Shown here: piece after piece, positions 40,866-48,831 of the stretch
How positions within the stretch are numbered: position 1 is the first letter of the stretch
Layout: the number at the start of each line of letters is the position of its first letter
NCBI GenBank assembly: GCA_002393575.1
Contig: DGSN01000049.1
Location: forward strand, 1 to 53,868
Source of the DNA: Prevotellaceae bacterium UBA4361
Lineage (GTDB): Bacteria; Bacteroidota; Bacteroidia; Bacteroidales; Bacteroidaceae
Reading direction: 5' to 3'
Length of the DNA: 53,868 nucleotides
Made by a program: the position numbers and the translations under genes
Notes under the pieces: model-generated
Told to the model about the DNA's origin: nothing
Seen by the model: only the letters and a program-made list of their open reading frames with translations
Databases searched by the model: none

Positions 40866-40912
40866 GTGTTTATTGTTTAAAGTTAGTGTTTAACGAGAAG
40901 CGATTTGGAAAG
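40866..40912. repeat. Palindromic intergenic repeat (family B), inverted partial copy at the ssrA promoter
   Basis: The reverse complement reads AAATCGCTTCTCGTTAAACA then CTAAC, matching AAAATCGC(C/T)TC...GTTAAACACTAAAC of the copies at 37763 and 42031. AT-rich AAGTTAAAAG and ACTTTTAATTTTTAACTT units follow to 40975. Confidence 0.6.
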
Positions 40913-40998
40913 TTAAAAGTAAAAGGGTTACAGCTCATTGGCATCGTATTTTTTAACTTTTAATTTTTAACTTACCGAAGCTTTTCTCTTTTCACTAA

Positions 40999-41787
40999 CT
41001 ATTCGTCGGTATCTTCGTCAATGACATCCAGTGATTCGATGTCCTCCAGATTTGGATTGTCTTCGTCCTCTACGATTTCCTCGTCTTCTTCGTCGTCAAG
41101 GCTTTCATCGGAGCTTGCATCATCGTCATCCAGATTGTCGTCATCCAAATCATCAAGTCTGTCATCATCGTCGTCATCTTTCGAATCGCCAAAGTCTGTC
41201 TGGGACGAGTAGCGAACTTTTTCCACCTTTGGTTTTTGTTTGAGGAAGATGCCTTCAATCCAGTTGCCACGTGGAATCTCAAGAACGGAGTACCCATCTT
41301 CTTTTCTGCGGTCGATGAGTCCACCAGCTCGATGCATGGCATACTCAGGAAGCTCAGCACAATCTACAAAAAAAGCCGATCCGATGATGTCCTGAATAGC
41401 AAGAGGAAGTCCCTTCCAGCCTGTACCCAGATTCTTTTCGATGAGAGCCAGCACTTCTTCTGGGAGAAGATGGGCAATGTTCTCAAGGGTCAAATCTGTG
41501 ATTTTGTTGATTTTATGTTTGCGGATAGCAATGGCATTGAACTCTCCCTCGTTGGGAGTTGAGAAGATGTCGTAATGCTCATTTTCGAGTCGATGGACTT
41601 GAGCCTCGTCTTTTCGGTCAAGATAGACAATGTCGAAAACGGGACGAATGATATTCATGTAGTGCGTTTCCTTCTCTGCCCACCCTTCATGCTTCTTGCC
41701 TTCAATAAGCATTTGATTCAACTCTGTTTCACTGATTGTCCAAATGTTACCCTTTGTGAGATCGTCGATTTTCAGATGTTTCGCCAT
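40999..41787 (-). CDS. Protein of unknown function with strongly acidic C-terminal tail
   Basis: This 262-residue cytoplasmic protein has no signal or membrane segment. Residues 1-195 appear folded (for example LTLENIAHLLPEEVLALIEK and AMHRAGGLIDRRKEDGYSVL). From about 200 the chain is almost only Asp, Glu, Ser and Leu (DDDDDDRLDDLDDDNLDDDD). Such tails occur in histone-like, chaperone or nucleic-acid-mimic proteins, but I recognise no family. It has its own -7 box. Alternatives are a chaperone-like factor or a regulatory DNA-mimic; both are guesses. Confidence 0.75.
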   Translation of the reverse strand: MAKHLKIDDLTKGNIWTISETELNQMLIEGKKHEGWAEKETHYMNIIRPVFDIVYLDRKDEAQVHRLENEHYDIFSTPNEGEFNAIAIRKHKINKITDLTLENIAHLLPEEVLALIEKNLGTGWKGLPLAIQDIIGSAFFVDCAELPEYAMHRAGGLIDRRKEDGYSVLEIPRGNWIEGIFLKQKPKVEKVRYSSQTDFGDSKDDDDDDRLDDLDDDNLDDDDASSDESLDDEEDEEIVEDEDNPNLEDIESLDVIDEDTDE

Positions 41788-41839
41788 ATATCAGTTTGAT
41801 TGATTCAATATATAAATAATGTATAGTGGACCTACCCGT

Positions 41840-41875
41840 AGTGGAAAGCCACTCGCAAAATCGAGTGCAAATGTA
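41840..41875 (-). promoter_or_regulatory. -7 box and 5' hairpins of the acidic-tail gene
   Basis: On the minus strand, TACATTTG (41875-41868) matches the -7 consensus. Immediately downstream are CACTCG/CGAGTG (41850-41867) and AGTGG/CCACT (41840-41853), two overlapping perfect stems at the start of the transcript. The remaining bases to 42030 are AT-rich, with no feature I can support apart from the repeat at 42031. Confidence 0.5.
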
Positions 41876-42030
41876 CGTATTTTATTCAAATAAAAGAGTG
41901 AAAAAAAGTTTTTTTTGAAAATTTAATAGTAATATATTAGTTTCATTCAAAAAAAATCGTTTTATTTGCAATAGATTTTGTGCTGGAGCAAGAAATTGTT
42001 GCTTCAAAACGGAACAAAAAGTGGAAAGAG

Positions 42031-42112
42031 GAAAGTGAAAAGTGAGAAATGCCATCCGGCAAAATCGCCTCACTCCTCACATCTCACTCTTCACGTTAAA
42101 CACTAAACACTA
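42031..42112. repeat. Palindromic intergenic repeat (family B), full copy
   Basis: GAAAGTGAAAAGTGAGAAAT, GCCATCCGGC, AAAATCGCCTCACTCCTCAC and GTTAAACACTAAACACTAAT in order. Related copies are at 25152-25225 (inverted), 37763-37817 and 40866-40912 (inverted). It ends 41 bases before galM. Confidence 0.7.
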
Positions 42113-42153
42113 ATCGCAAAACGTAAACTTTCAACTAAATAATACGAATAAAA

Positions 42154-43239
42154 ATGAGCACAGAACAAAACAATTTGTCGGGATTGAAGGCTGCGGACTT
42201 CCAGAAAGTGGTAGATGGCAAGCAAACCGACCTTTACATCCTGAAAAACAGCAAGGGCTATGAAGTTGCCGTAACAAACTATGGTGGAGCACTCGTAGCT
42301 ATAATGGTTCCAGACCGAGATGGAAAAGTTGCAAATGTGATTCAAGGTCACGACAACATTGACGATGTTATCTCAAGTCCAGAACCATTTCTTTCTACCC
42401 TTATCGGACGTTACGGAAACCGCATCTGCAAGGGTAAGTTCACTCTCGAAGGCAAGGAATACAGCCTCGCCATCAACAATGGGCCTAACGCTCTTCACGG
42501 AGGTCCAACAGGCTTCCACGCTCGCGTTTGGGATGCTGAACAGAAAGCTGAGAATGCAGTAGAATTGCACTACGTGGCTGCCGACATGGAGGAAGGTTTC
42601 CCTGGCACACTCGACATGAAAGTGACTTACACTTGGACTGACGAATGTGAACTGGTGATTGACTACGTAGGTTTCACCGACAAGAAAACCATCGTCAACA
42701 TGACGAACCACGGTTTCTTCGCTTTGGCTGGAATTGCCAATCCTACTCCTACGATTGACGACCTGATTTGCGAAATCAATGCAGACCACTATGTGCCAAT
42801 TGACGACACGTCCATTCCTCTCGGAACAATTGACAGCGTAAAGGGTACTCCTTTCGACTTCACCACTCCTAAGCCTGTGGGTCGCGACATCGATGCCGAC
42901 AATATTCAGTGCAAGAACGGTGCTGGCTATGACCACTGCTGGGTACTCAACAAGAAAGAGCCTGGAGAACTCTCGTTTGCAGCTCGCATTACGGAACCAC
43001 ACTCTGGAAGAACGATGGAATGCTGGACAACGGAACCTGGTGTTCAGTGCTATACAGATAACTGGGCTGATGGCTATCCAGGACAGCACGGTAGCACATT
43101 CCCACGCAGAAGTGCCATCTGCTTTGAAGCTCAGCACTTCCCTGACAGTCCAAACCGTCCATACTTCCCATCGGTGGTTTTGAATCCAGGCGAAACTTAT
43201 AAGCAGACGACTATTTATAAGTTTGGTGTGGTGAAATAA
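42154..43239 (+). CDS. galM: Aldose 1-epimerase (mutarotase), cytoplasmic
   Basis: This 361-residue enzyme interconverts alpha and beta anomers of galactose or glucose. It has VAVTNYGGALVAIMVPDRDG, RYGNRI, NALHGGPTGFHARVW with a catalytic His, NMTNHGFFAL, GYDHCWVL, and ICFEAQHFPDSPN with the catalytic Glu at about 325. There is no signal peptide, unlike the second copy at 46116. It heads a likely operon with the hexose transporter (35 bases on) and galK. Confidence 0.93.
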   Translation: MSTEQNNLSGLKAADFQKVVDGKQTDLYILKNSKGYEVAVTNYGGALVAIMVPDRDGKVANVIQGHDNIDDVISSPEPFLSTLIGRYGNRICKGKFTLEGKEYSLAINNGPNALHGGPTGFHARVWDAEQKAENAVELHYVAADMEEGFPGTLDMKVTYTWTDECELVIDYVGFTDKKTIVNMTNHGFFALAGIANPTPTIDDLICEINADHYVPIDDTSIPLGTIDSVKGTPFDFTTPKPVGRDIDADNIQCKNGAGYDHCWVLNKKEPGELSFAARITEPHSGRTMECWTTEPGVQCYTDNWADGYPGQHGSTFPRRSAICFEAQHFPDSPNRPYFPSVVLNPGETYKQTTIYKFGVVK

Positions 43240-43274
43240 AACAAAGAACAAATACTAACTAAAAATTTATCAAA

Positions 43275-44504
43275 ATGTCTCAACCAACTCAAAAAACGAA
43301 CTACACGTTCGCACTTGTTGTTGTATTCATCGTGTGCTTCCTCATCGGATTTATCACAACGATGAACAACTCAATGATTGCATTCTGCTCTGAAGCCTTC
43401 AACTTGAATGCTCAACAAGGACAATACGTAAACTCAGCATTCTATGGCGCTTACCTGTTGTCCATTCCTTTTGCTTTGTTAATGAGCAAGATTGGCTATA
43501 AAGGAACTTTGATTCTTGGTCTTGCAGTAGCAGGTATCGGATTCATCATCAATTCGATGGGTATTTCCAATGCTATCGGCTCGGGAGGCAATGTCTATGC
43601 AGTATTCCTCGGCTGTATGTGTCTCGTTGCCATGGGTGTTGTGATGCTTCAGAATGTTGCAAACCCATACGTGATGGTACTTGGTAGCCCTGAGAAGGGT
43701 GCATTCCGCATGACACTGAGTCAGGCTTTGAACTCTGTTGCTACCACTGTGGCTCCAATGTTCATCACATACGTCATCATCCGTGGACAAGCAGCAAAGC
43801 CAGAGGCTGTGCCTGGTCCATTCCTCGGACTTGGTATCTTCACTCTCTTAATCTGCTTGATTCTTGTGTTCTTGAAGTTGCCAAAGATTGACGAAGGCAA
43901 GCAGAGCGAGGAAGCTGGCGAGAAGCTCGTGGAGAAGAGCAGTGTTTTCAAATATCCACATGTATGGTTGGGTGCTCTTGGTATCTTCATGTATATGGGT
44001 GTGGAAATTGGTGTTCCATCGATGCTCCCTTACAAGATTCAGTCGATTGGCTACAGCGGTGCTGAAGCAACCCAGTTGGCCACCTCTCTTCTTTCACTTT
44101 ATTGGGGAGGCATGATGGTAGGTCGTTTCGTTGGTGCAGGTATTCTTGCTAAGTTCCAGCCACGAGCTCTGCTTTCTTGGTGCATTGCACTTGGTGCATT
44201 ATGCATCGCTGCATCTTTCGTTCTGCCAGGAATGACAGGTGTTTATGCCATGCTTGCAGCAGGTTTGTTCCACTCAGTGATGTGGCCTCTCGTATTCAAT
44301 CTCGGTCTTCAGAAGTTGGGGCGTCACACGAAGGCAGCTTCAGGAGTCATCAATACAGGTGTGATTGGTGCTGCTTTGCTGATGCCAGTGATGGGTGCCG
44401 TTGTAGGTACAGCAGGTGTTGGAGTAGCAATTGCCATGATGTTCATCTATTATGCTTATCTTATTTGGTTCTGCTGGAAGGGCTCAAAGATTGGCATTGA
44501 ATAA
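43275..44504 (+). CDS. MFS glucose/galactose transporter, FHS (FucP/GluP) type
   Basis: This 409-residue inner-membrane H+ symporter has about twelve membrane segments. It carries features of the fucose-galactose-glucose:H+ symporter family: FLIGFITTMNNSMIAFCSEA in helix 1, QGQYVNSAFYGAYLLSIPFA, and ANPYVMVLGSPEKGAFRMTL. A VEIGVPSMLPY segment starts the second half. The position between galM and galK indicates galactose (or glucose) uptake. Confidence 0.9.
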   Translation: MSQPTQKTNYTFALVVVFIVCFLIGFITTMNNSMIAFCSEAFNLNAQQGQYVNSAFYGAYLLSIPFALLMSKIGYKGTLILGLAVAGIGFIINSMGISNAIGSGGNVYAVFLGCMCLVAMGVVMLQNVANPYVMVLGSPEKGAFRMTLSQALNSVATTVAPMFITYVIIRGQAAKPEAVPGPFLGLGIFTLLICLILVFLKLPKIDEGKQSEEAGEKLVEKSSVFKYPHVWLGALGIFMYMGVEIGVPSMLPYKIQSIGYSGAEATQLATSLLSLYWGGMMVGRFVGAGILAKFQPRALLSWCIALGALCIAASFVLPGMTGVYAMLAAGLFHSVMWPLVFNLGLQKLGRHTKAASGVINTGVIGAALLMPVMGAVVGTAGVGVAIAMMFIYYAYLIWFCWKGSKIGIE

Positions 44505-44548
44505 ATAAATTAAAAACAATTCTCTAACTTTTTAAATAACTAACAATT

Positions 44549-45715
44549 ATGAAATTAACAATTGACGATGTAAGAAGTCGTTTCATTAAGCACTTCAATG
44601 GTGAAACAGGTTCCATTTATGCAGCCCCTGGTCGTATTAACCTGATTGGTGAGCACACCGATTACAATGGTGGTTTCGTTTTTCCAGGAGCTGTCACTCA
44701 GGGCATGATAGCAGAAATCAAGCCTAACGGAACTCGCAAAGTACGTGCATATTCTATCGACTTGAAGGACTATGACGAATTCTCTATCGATGATGAGAAG
44801 GGTCCTCGCGCAAGTCACTTCCGCTATATTTTCGGTGTTGTTCGCGAAATGATGGCACTGGGTGTTCCTGTTGAAGGATTCGACACAGCATTTGCAGGGG
44901 ATGTTCCAAACGGAGCAGGCATGTCTTCATCTGCTGCTCTCGAAAGCTGCTATGCATTTGCGCTGAACGACTTGTTCGGTGACAACAAGATTGACAAGAT
45001 GACTTTGGCAAAGGTTGGTCAGGCTACAGAGCACAAGTACATCGGTGTGAATTGCGGTATCATGGACCAGTTTGCATCTGTTCATGGCAAGAAAGGCAAC
45101 TTGATGCGTCTTGACTGTCGTTCGGGCGAATTCGAGTATTTCCCTTGGAATCCAAAGGGTTACAGACTCGTCTTGATTAACTCTTGCGTGAAGCACGAAT
45201 TGGTTGGTTCTCCATACAACGACCGTCGCAACTCTTGCGAGAAGGTGGCTAAGGCTGTAGCTGCTAAACACCCAGACCGTAAGATTGAAACGCTGCGTGA
45301 CACTACTTGGGAAGACCTCGAAGAGGTAAAGGACGAAGTAGGCGAAGTAGATTACAAGCGTGCAAAGTTCGTTCTTGGTGAAAAGGACCGCGTGCTTGCT
45401 GTCTGCGATGCACTTGAAGCAGGCGACTATGAGAAGGTTGGCGAAATGATGTACCAGACTCATGAAGGTCTGAGCAAGGACTATGAGGTTAGCTGCGAAG
45501 AGCTCGATTTCTTGAACGACGTGGCTCGCGATTGCAGCGTGACAGGTTCTCGTATCATGGGCGGTGGCTTCGGTGGTTGCACAATCAACCTCGTTGCAAA
45601 TGAGCTCTACCAGAATTTTGTTGACACAGCCAAGAGAGAATTCAAGGCTAAGTACGGCAAAGAACCTATCGTTATCGACGTAGTGATTGGCGATGGTGCT
45701 CGTAAGCTTTGCTAA
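44549..45715 (+). CDS. galK: Galactokinase
   Basis: This 388-residue GHMP kinase phosphorylates galactose to galactose-1-phosphate. Motifs are GRINLIGEHTDYNGGFVFP (sugar binding), the ATP loop PNGAGMSSSAALES, CGIMDQFASVHGKKG with the catalytic Asp, and the C-terminal GGGFGGCTI. It ends the galM-transporter-galK group; galT and galE are not in this window. A terminator follows 63 bases later. Confidence 0.97.
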   Translation: MKLTIDDVRSRFIKHFNGETGSIYAAPGRINLIGEHTDYNGGFVFPGAVTQGMIAEIKPNGTRKVRAYSIDLKDYDEFSIDDEKGPRASHFRYIFGVVREMMALGVPVEGFDTAFAGDVPNGAGMSSSAALESCYAFALNDLFGDNKIDKMTLAKVGQATEHKYIGVNCGIMDQFASVHGKKGNLMRLDCRSGEFEYFPWNPKGYRLVLINSCVKHELVGSPYNDRRNSCEKVAKAVAAKHPDRKIETLRDTTWEDLEEVKDEVGEVDYKRAKFVLGEKDRVLAVCDALEAGDYEKVGEMMYQTHEGLSKDYEVSCEELDFLNDVARDCSVTGSRIMGGGFGGCTINLVANELYQNFVDTAKREFKAKYGKEPIVIDVVIGDGARKLC

Positions 45716-45778
45716 CAAGTCATCTCGACAAAATCAGAATCAGGCTAACTAACTGAATTGCATTATAATTGTTTTTCG

Positions 45779-45813
45779 GACTGGATTCAAATGATTTGAT
45801 TCCAGTCTTTTTT
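45779..45813 (+). terminator. Terminator after galK
   Basis: GACTGGATTCAAA (45779-45791) pairs with TTTGATTCCAGTC (45795-45807) with one mismatch, followed by TTTTTT. Confidence 0.85.
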
Positions 45814-45909
45814 ATTTGTAGATATGACACTTAAAAACTACAGTTTTAAGATTATTACCATGAAACGCAACAATTATTGAGCTATTTTAGAAAAAAAATG
45901 AATTAGAAA

Positions 45910-45940
45910 TTTGTGATTGCTAAAAAAACACTTATATTTG
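45910..45940 (+). promoter_or_regulatory. Promoter of the arabinose-locus operon
   Basis: TTTG (45910-45913), 19 bases, then TATATTTG (45933-45940), a full consensus match. Start near 45947; the leader to galM is about 170 bases. Just inside it is a weak AT-rich dyad, AATAAT-N7-ATTATT (45955-45973), a possible but unproven regulator site. I see nothing else between 45816 and 46115. Confidence 0.7.
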
Positions 45941-46115
45941 CAGGGTAGTTATATAATAATAAGTCTAATTATTCCGCAAACTACAACAAATACTAACCAT
46001 TTTTGTAGAAACACACGTTTTAATTGGGCATCATATTATTTGAAAAAACTCCGATGAGATTTTCATTTCGAATTAAATTACAAAGAAAAATTATAATTTT
46101 TAATTACCTAACGTT

Positions 46116-47312
46116 ATGAAGAATTTGAAAAACATTCTCGTGAGTACTGCTACTGCAGTGGCTGTGCTTTGTTCCTGCAACACCCAGAAAGAAAAACAGG
46201 AATTGACTGTATCTGGTCTGAATCCTGCTGATTTTGAAACGACGATTTCCGACGCTGTTCAAGGTGACAAGAAAGTGAGCCTTTACGTTCTGAAAAATGC
46301 CAATGGCATGGAGGTATGTATCACCAATTATGGTGGCCGAGTTGTAAGCCTTGTTGTGCCAGACAGAGATGGCAAACCTACGGATGTGGTATTGGGTTAC
46401 GACAACATTAAGCAGTATGCTGACACATTGAATTCCCCATCAGACTACGGTTCGAGTGTAGGACGCTATGCAAACCGTATCAAAGATGGCAAAATCACAA
46501 TTGATGGCGTAGAATATCAGTTGCGTCAGAACGATAATGGCAACGGTGCTGCCCACTGCTTGCATGGAGGTGGCAACACTGGCTGGATGAATAAAGTTTA
46601 CGATGCAGAACAGGTGGATGCTCAGACATTGAAATTAACGATTGTGGCTCCTGATGGTGAAAACGGATTCCCAGGCACTGTGAAAGCAGTCACTACTTAT
46701 AAGGTTACAGACGACAATACGCTTGACATTACTTGGGAAGCAACAACCGACAAACCAACCATCATCAATCAGACTAACCACAACTATTACAATCTGAATG
46801 GTGATTTCGAAAAAGAAGGCATGGACATGGTACTCTATGTAAATGCTGACTATTTCACTCCAAGCGATGCTTCCTATATGACTACAGGCGAGATAGCACC
46901 AGTGGAAGGTACTCCTATGGATTTCCGCACTCCTACTGCTATCGGTGAGAAGATGGACACATCGTATGTCTATATTAAGAATGCAACAGGCTATGACCAC
47001 AACTGGTGCTTGAACACTTACAAAGACGGTAAGGGCGATGACACTCAAGTTTGTGCAAGTCTTTACTCTCCAAAGACTGGTATCTTCATGGAGATGTTCA
47101 CCAACGAACCAGGTGTGCAGGTTTACACAGGTAATTTCCAAGGCAATGGTGTTCCTGGCAAATTTGGCAAGCTTTATCCAAAGCACGTGAGTGTCTGCTT
47201 GGAAAGTCAGAAATATCCTGATTCTCCTAACAAGCCACAGTGGGTTCAGCCTACTCTCACTCCAGAACAACCATATTATAGCCACGCAGCTTATAAGTTC
47301 TCAATTAAATAA
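46116..47312 (+). CDS. Aldose 1-epimerase, lipoprotein form
   Basis: This 398-residue mutarotase has a lipoprotein signal (NILVSTATAVAVLCSC, lipobox Cys21), so it probably acts in the periplasm or on the outer membrane. Motifs parallel the cytoplasmic copy: CITNYGGRVVSLVVPDRDGK, RYANRI, HCLHGGGNTGWMNKVYDAEQ, NQTNHNYYNLNG, GYDHNW, and VCLESQKYPDSPN with the catalytic Glu. It lies first in an operon with two sugar transporters and ara genes, so arabinose mutarotation is the likely role. The transporter follows at 8 bases. Confidence 0.9.
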   Translation: MKNLKNILVSTATAVAVLCSCNTQKEKQELTVSGLNPADFETTISDAVQGDKKVSLYVLKNANGMEVCITNYGGRVVSLVVPDRDGKPTDVVLGYDNIKQYADTLNSPSDYGSSVGRYANRIKDGKITIDGVEYQLRQNDNGNGAAHCLHGGGNTGWMNKVYDAEQVDAQTLKLTIVAPDGENGFPGTVKAVTTYKVTDDNTLDITWEATTDKPTIINQTNHNYYNLNGDFEKEGMDMVLYVNADYFTPSDASYMTTGEIAPVEGTPMDFRTPTAIGEKMDTSYVYIKNATGYDHNWCLNTYKDGKGDDTQVCASLYSPKTGIFMEMFTNEPGVQVYTGNFQGNGVPGKFGKLYPKHVSVCLESQKYPDSPNKPQWVQPTLTPEQPYYSHAAYKFSIK

Positions 47313-47320
47313 TCATCACT

Positions 47321-48790
47321 ATGAGTCAATCTGAGAATGGTAGCAAAAGCTACCTGATTGGTATAGTCATGGTAGCCGTATTGGGCGGTTTGCTCTTCGG
47401 CTACGACACCGCAGTAATTTCTGGAGCAGAAAAAGGTCTTCAGGCTTTCTTCATGGAGGCAAAAGATTTCTCCTACACAGACGGATGGCATGGTTTCACA
47501 TCTGCTTCCGCTCTGATAGGATGTATAATCGGTTCTGCGCTTTCAGGATTTCTTGCCACCAACCTGGGACGTAAGAAATCGTTAATAGTGGCAGGTTTGC
47601 TGTTCTTCGTTTCTGCTTTGGGAAGCATGGAACCTGAATTCTTGTTCTTTGAACACGGTGTTCCTACGTATTCACTGCTCATCATGTTCAACATCTACCG
47701 TATCATCGGTGGTATCGGAGTGGGACTGGCTTCTGCCATCTGTCCTATGTATATTGGTGAAGTGGCTCCTTCGAATATCCGTGGTATGCTGGTGTCTTGG
47801 AACCAGTTTGCCATCATATTCGGTCAGTTGGTGGTGTACTTCGTGAATTTCTTCATCTTGGGCGACCATATCCAGCCTTTAGTAGAAGAAATGGGTAAGG
47901 GACTTGCAGCCATCAACCCAGCCGCTCAGTGGACGGTGACAACTGGTTGGCGTTACATGTTTGGAAGTGAGGCTGTTCCAGCAGGACTTTTCGCTCTTTT
48001 AATATGCTTTGTACCTGAGACGCCACGTTATCTCGTCAGCATAGGACAAGACAAGAAGGCTGAAAGCATCCTTGCAAAGATTAATGGTTCGGCACAGGCT
48101 GCCCAAATCATTCAGGACATCAAGGACACAATGGTTGTGAAGACAGAGAAGCTGATGTCCTATGGTGCGATGTGTATCTTTATTGGCATCATGCTCAGTG
48201 TATTCCAGCAGGCTGTCGGTATCAATGCAGTTCTCTACTATGCTCCTCGTATCTTTGGCGATATGGGTATGGACAATCCTATGATGATTACAGTCTTCAT
48301 GGGTGTCATCAATATCCTCTTCACTCTTGTGGCTATCTTCACGGTAGAGAAATGGGGCCGTAAGCCGTTGCTCATTTACGGTTCTTTGGGCATGGCACTT
48401 GGAGCCTTTGGTGTGGCATTATCATTCGGACACGCAGGTATGGAATTCTTTACAGCAGCATCCCTGCTCATCTACTCCGCTTCGTTCATGTTCTCTTGGG
48501 GACCTATCACTTGGGTGCTCATCGCTGAAATTTTCCCTAACACCATTCGTGGTGCAGCAGTAGCCATTGCTGTTGCTTTCCAGTGGATTTTCAACTTCAT
48601 CGTCAGCTCCACCTTCGTACCGATGTTCAATATGCATCTGAAAGAGGGCGATGATTTCGGTCACTGGTTCACATACGGCTTATATGGCATCATCTGTGTC
48701 ATTGCTGCAATCTTCGTTTGGCGACTTGTTCCTGAGACTAAGGGAAAGACCTTGGAAGACATGACCAAATTGTGGAAGAAACAAAAGTAA
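47321..48790 (+). CDS. MFS sugar porter, XylE-like
   Basis: This 489-residue twelve-helix H+ symporter belongs to the sugar porter family. It shows the first-helix motif GGLLFGYDTAVISGAEKGL, LGRKKSL, IGEVAPSNIRGMLVSWNQ, PETPRYLVS after helix 6, the substrate helix QQAVGINAVLYYAPRIFGDM, KWGRKPLL, and the C-terminal PETKGKTLEDM. It resembles the D-xylose transporter XylE; in this locus it may carry arabinose or xylose. Confidence 0.9.
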   Translation: MSQSENGSKSYLIGIVMVAVLGGLLFGYDTAVISGAEKGLQAFFMEAKDFSYTDGWHGFTSASALIGCIIGSALSGFLATNLGRKKSLIVAGLLFFVSALGSMEPEFLFFEHGVPTYSLLIMFNIYRIIGGIGVGLASAICPMYIGEVAPSNIRGMLVSWNQFAIIFGQLVVYFVNFFILGDHIQPLVEEMGKGLAAINPAAQWTVTTGWRYMFGSEAVPAGLFALLICFVPETPRYLVSIGQDKKAESILAKINGSAQAAQIIQDIKDTMVVKTEKLMSYGAMCIFIGIMLSVFQQAVGINAVLYYAPRIFGDMGMDNPMMITVFMGVINILFTLVAIFTVEKWGRKPLLIYGSLGMALGAFGVALSFGHAGMEFFTAASLLIYSASFMFSWGPITWVLIAEIFPNTIRGAAVAIAVAFQWIFNFIVSSTFVPMFNMHLKEGDDFGHWFTYGLYGIICVIAAIFVWRLVPETKGKTLEDMTKLWKKQK

Positions 48791-48831
48791 AAAAACAACT
48801 ATAATTTAACTAATAACTAAAACAAGAAACA

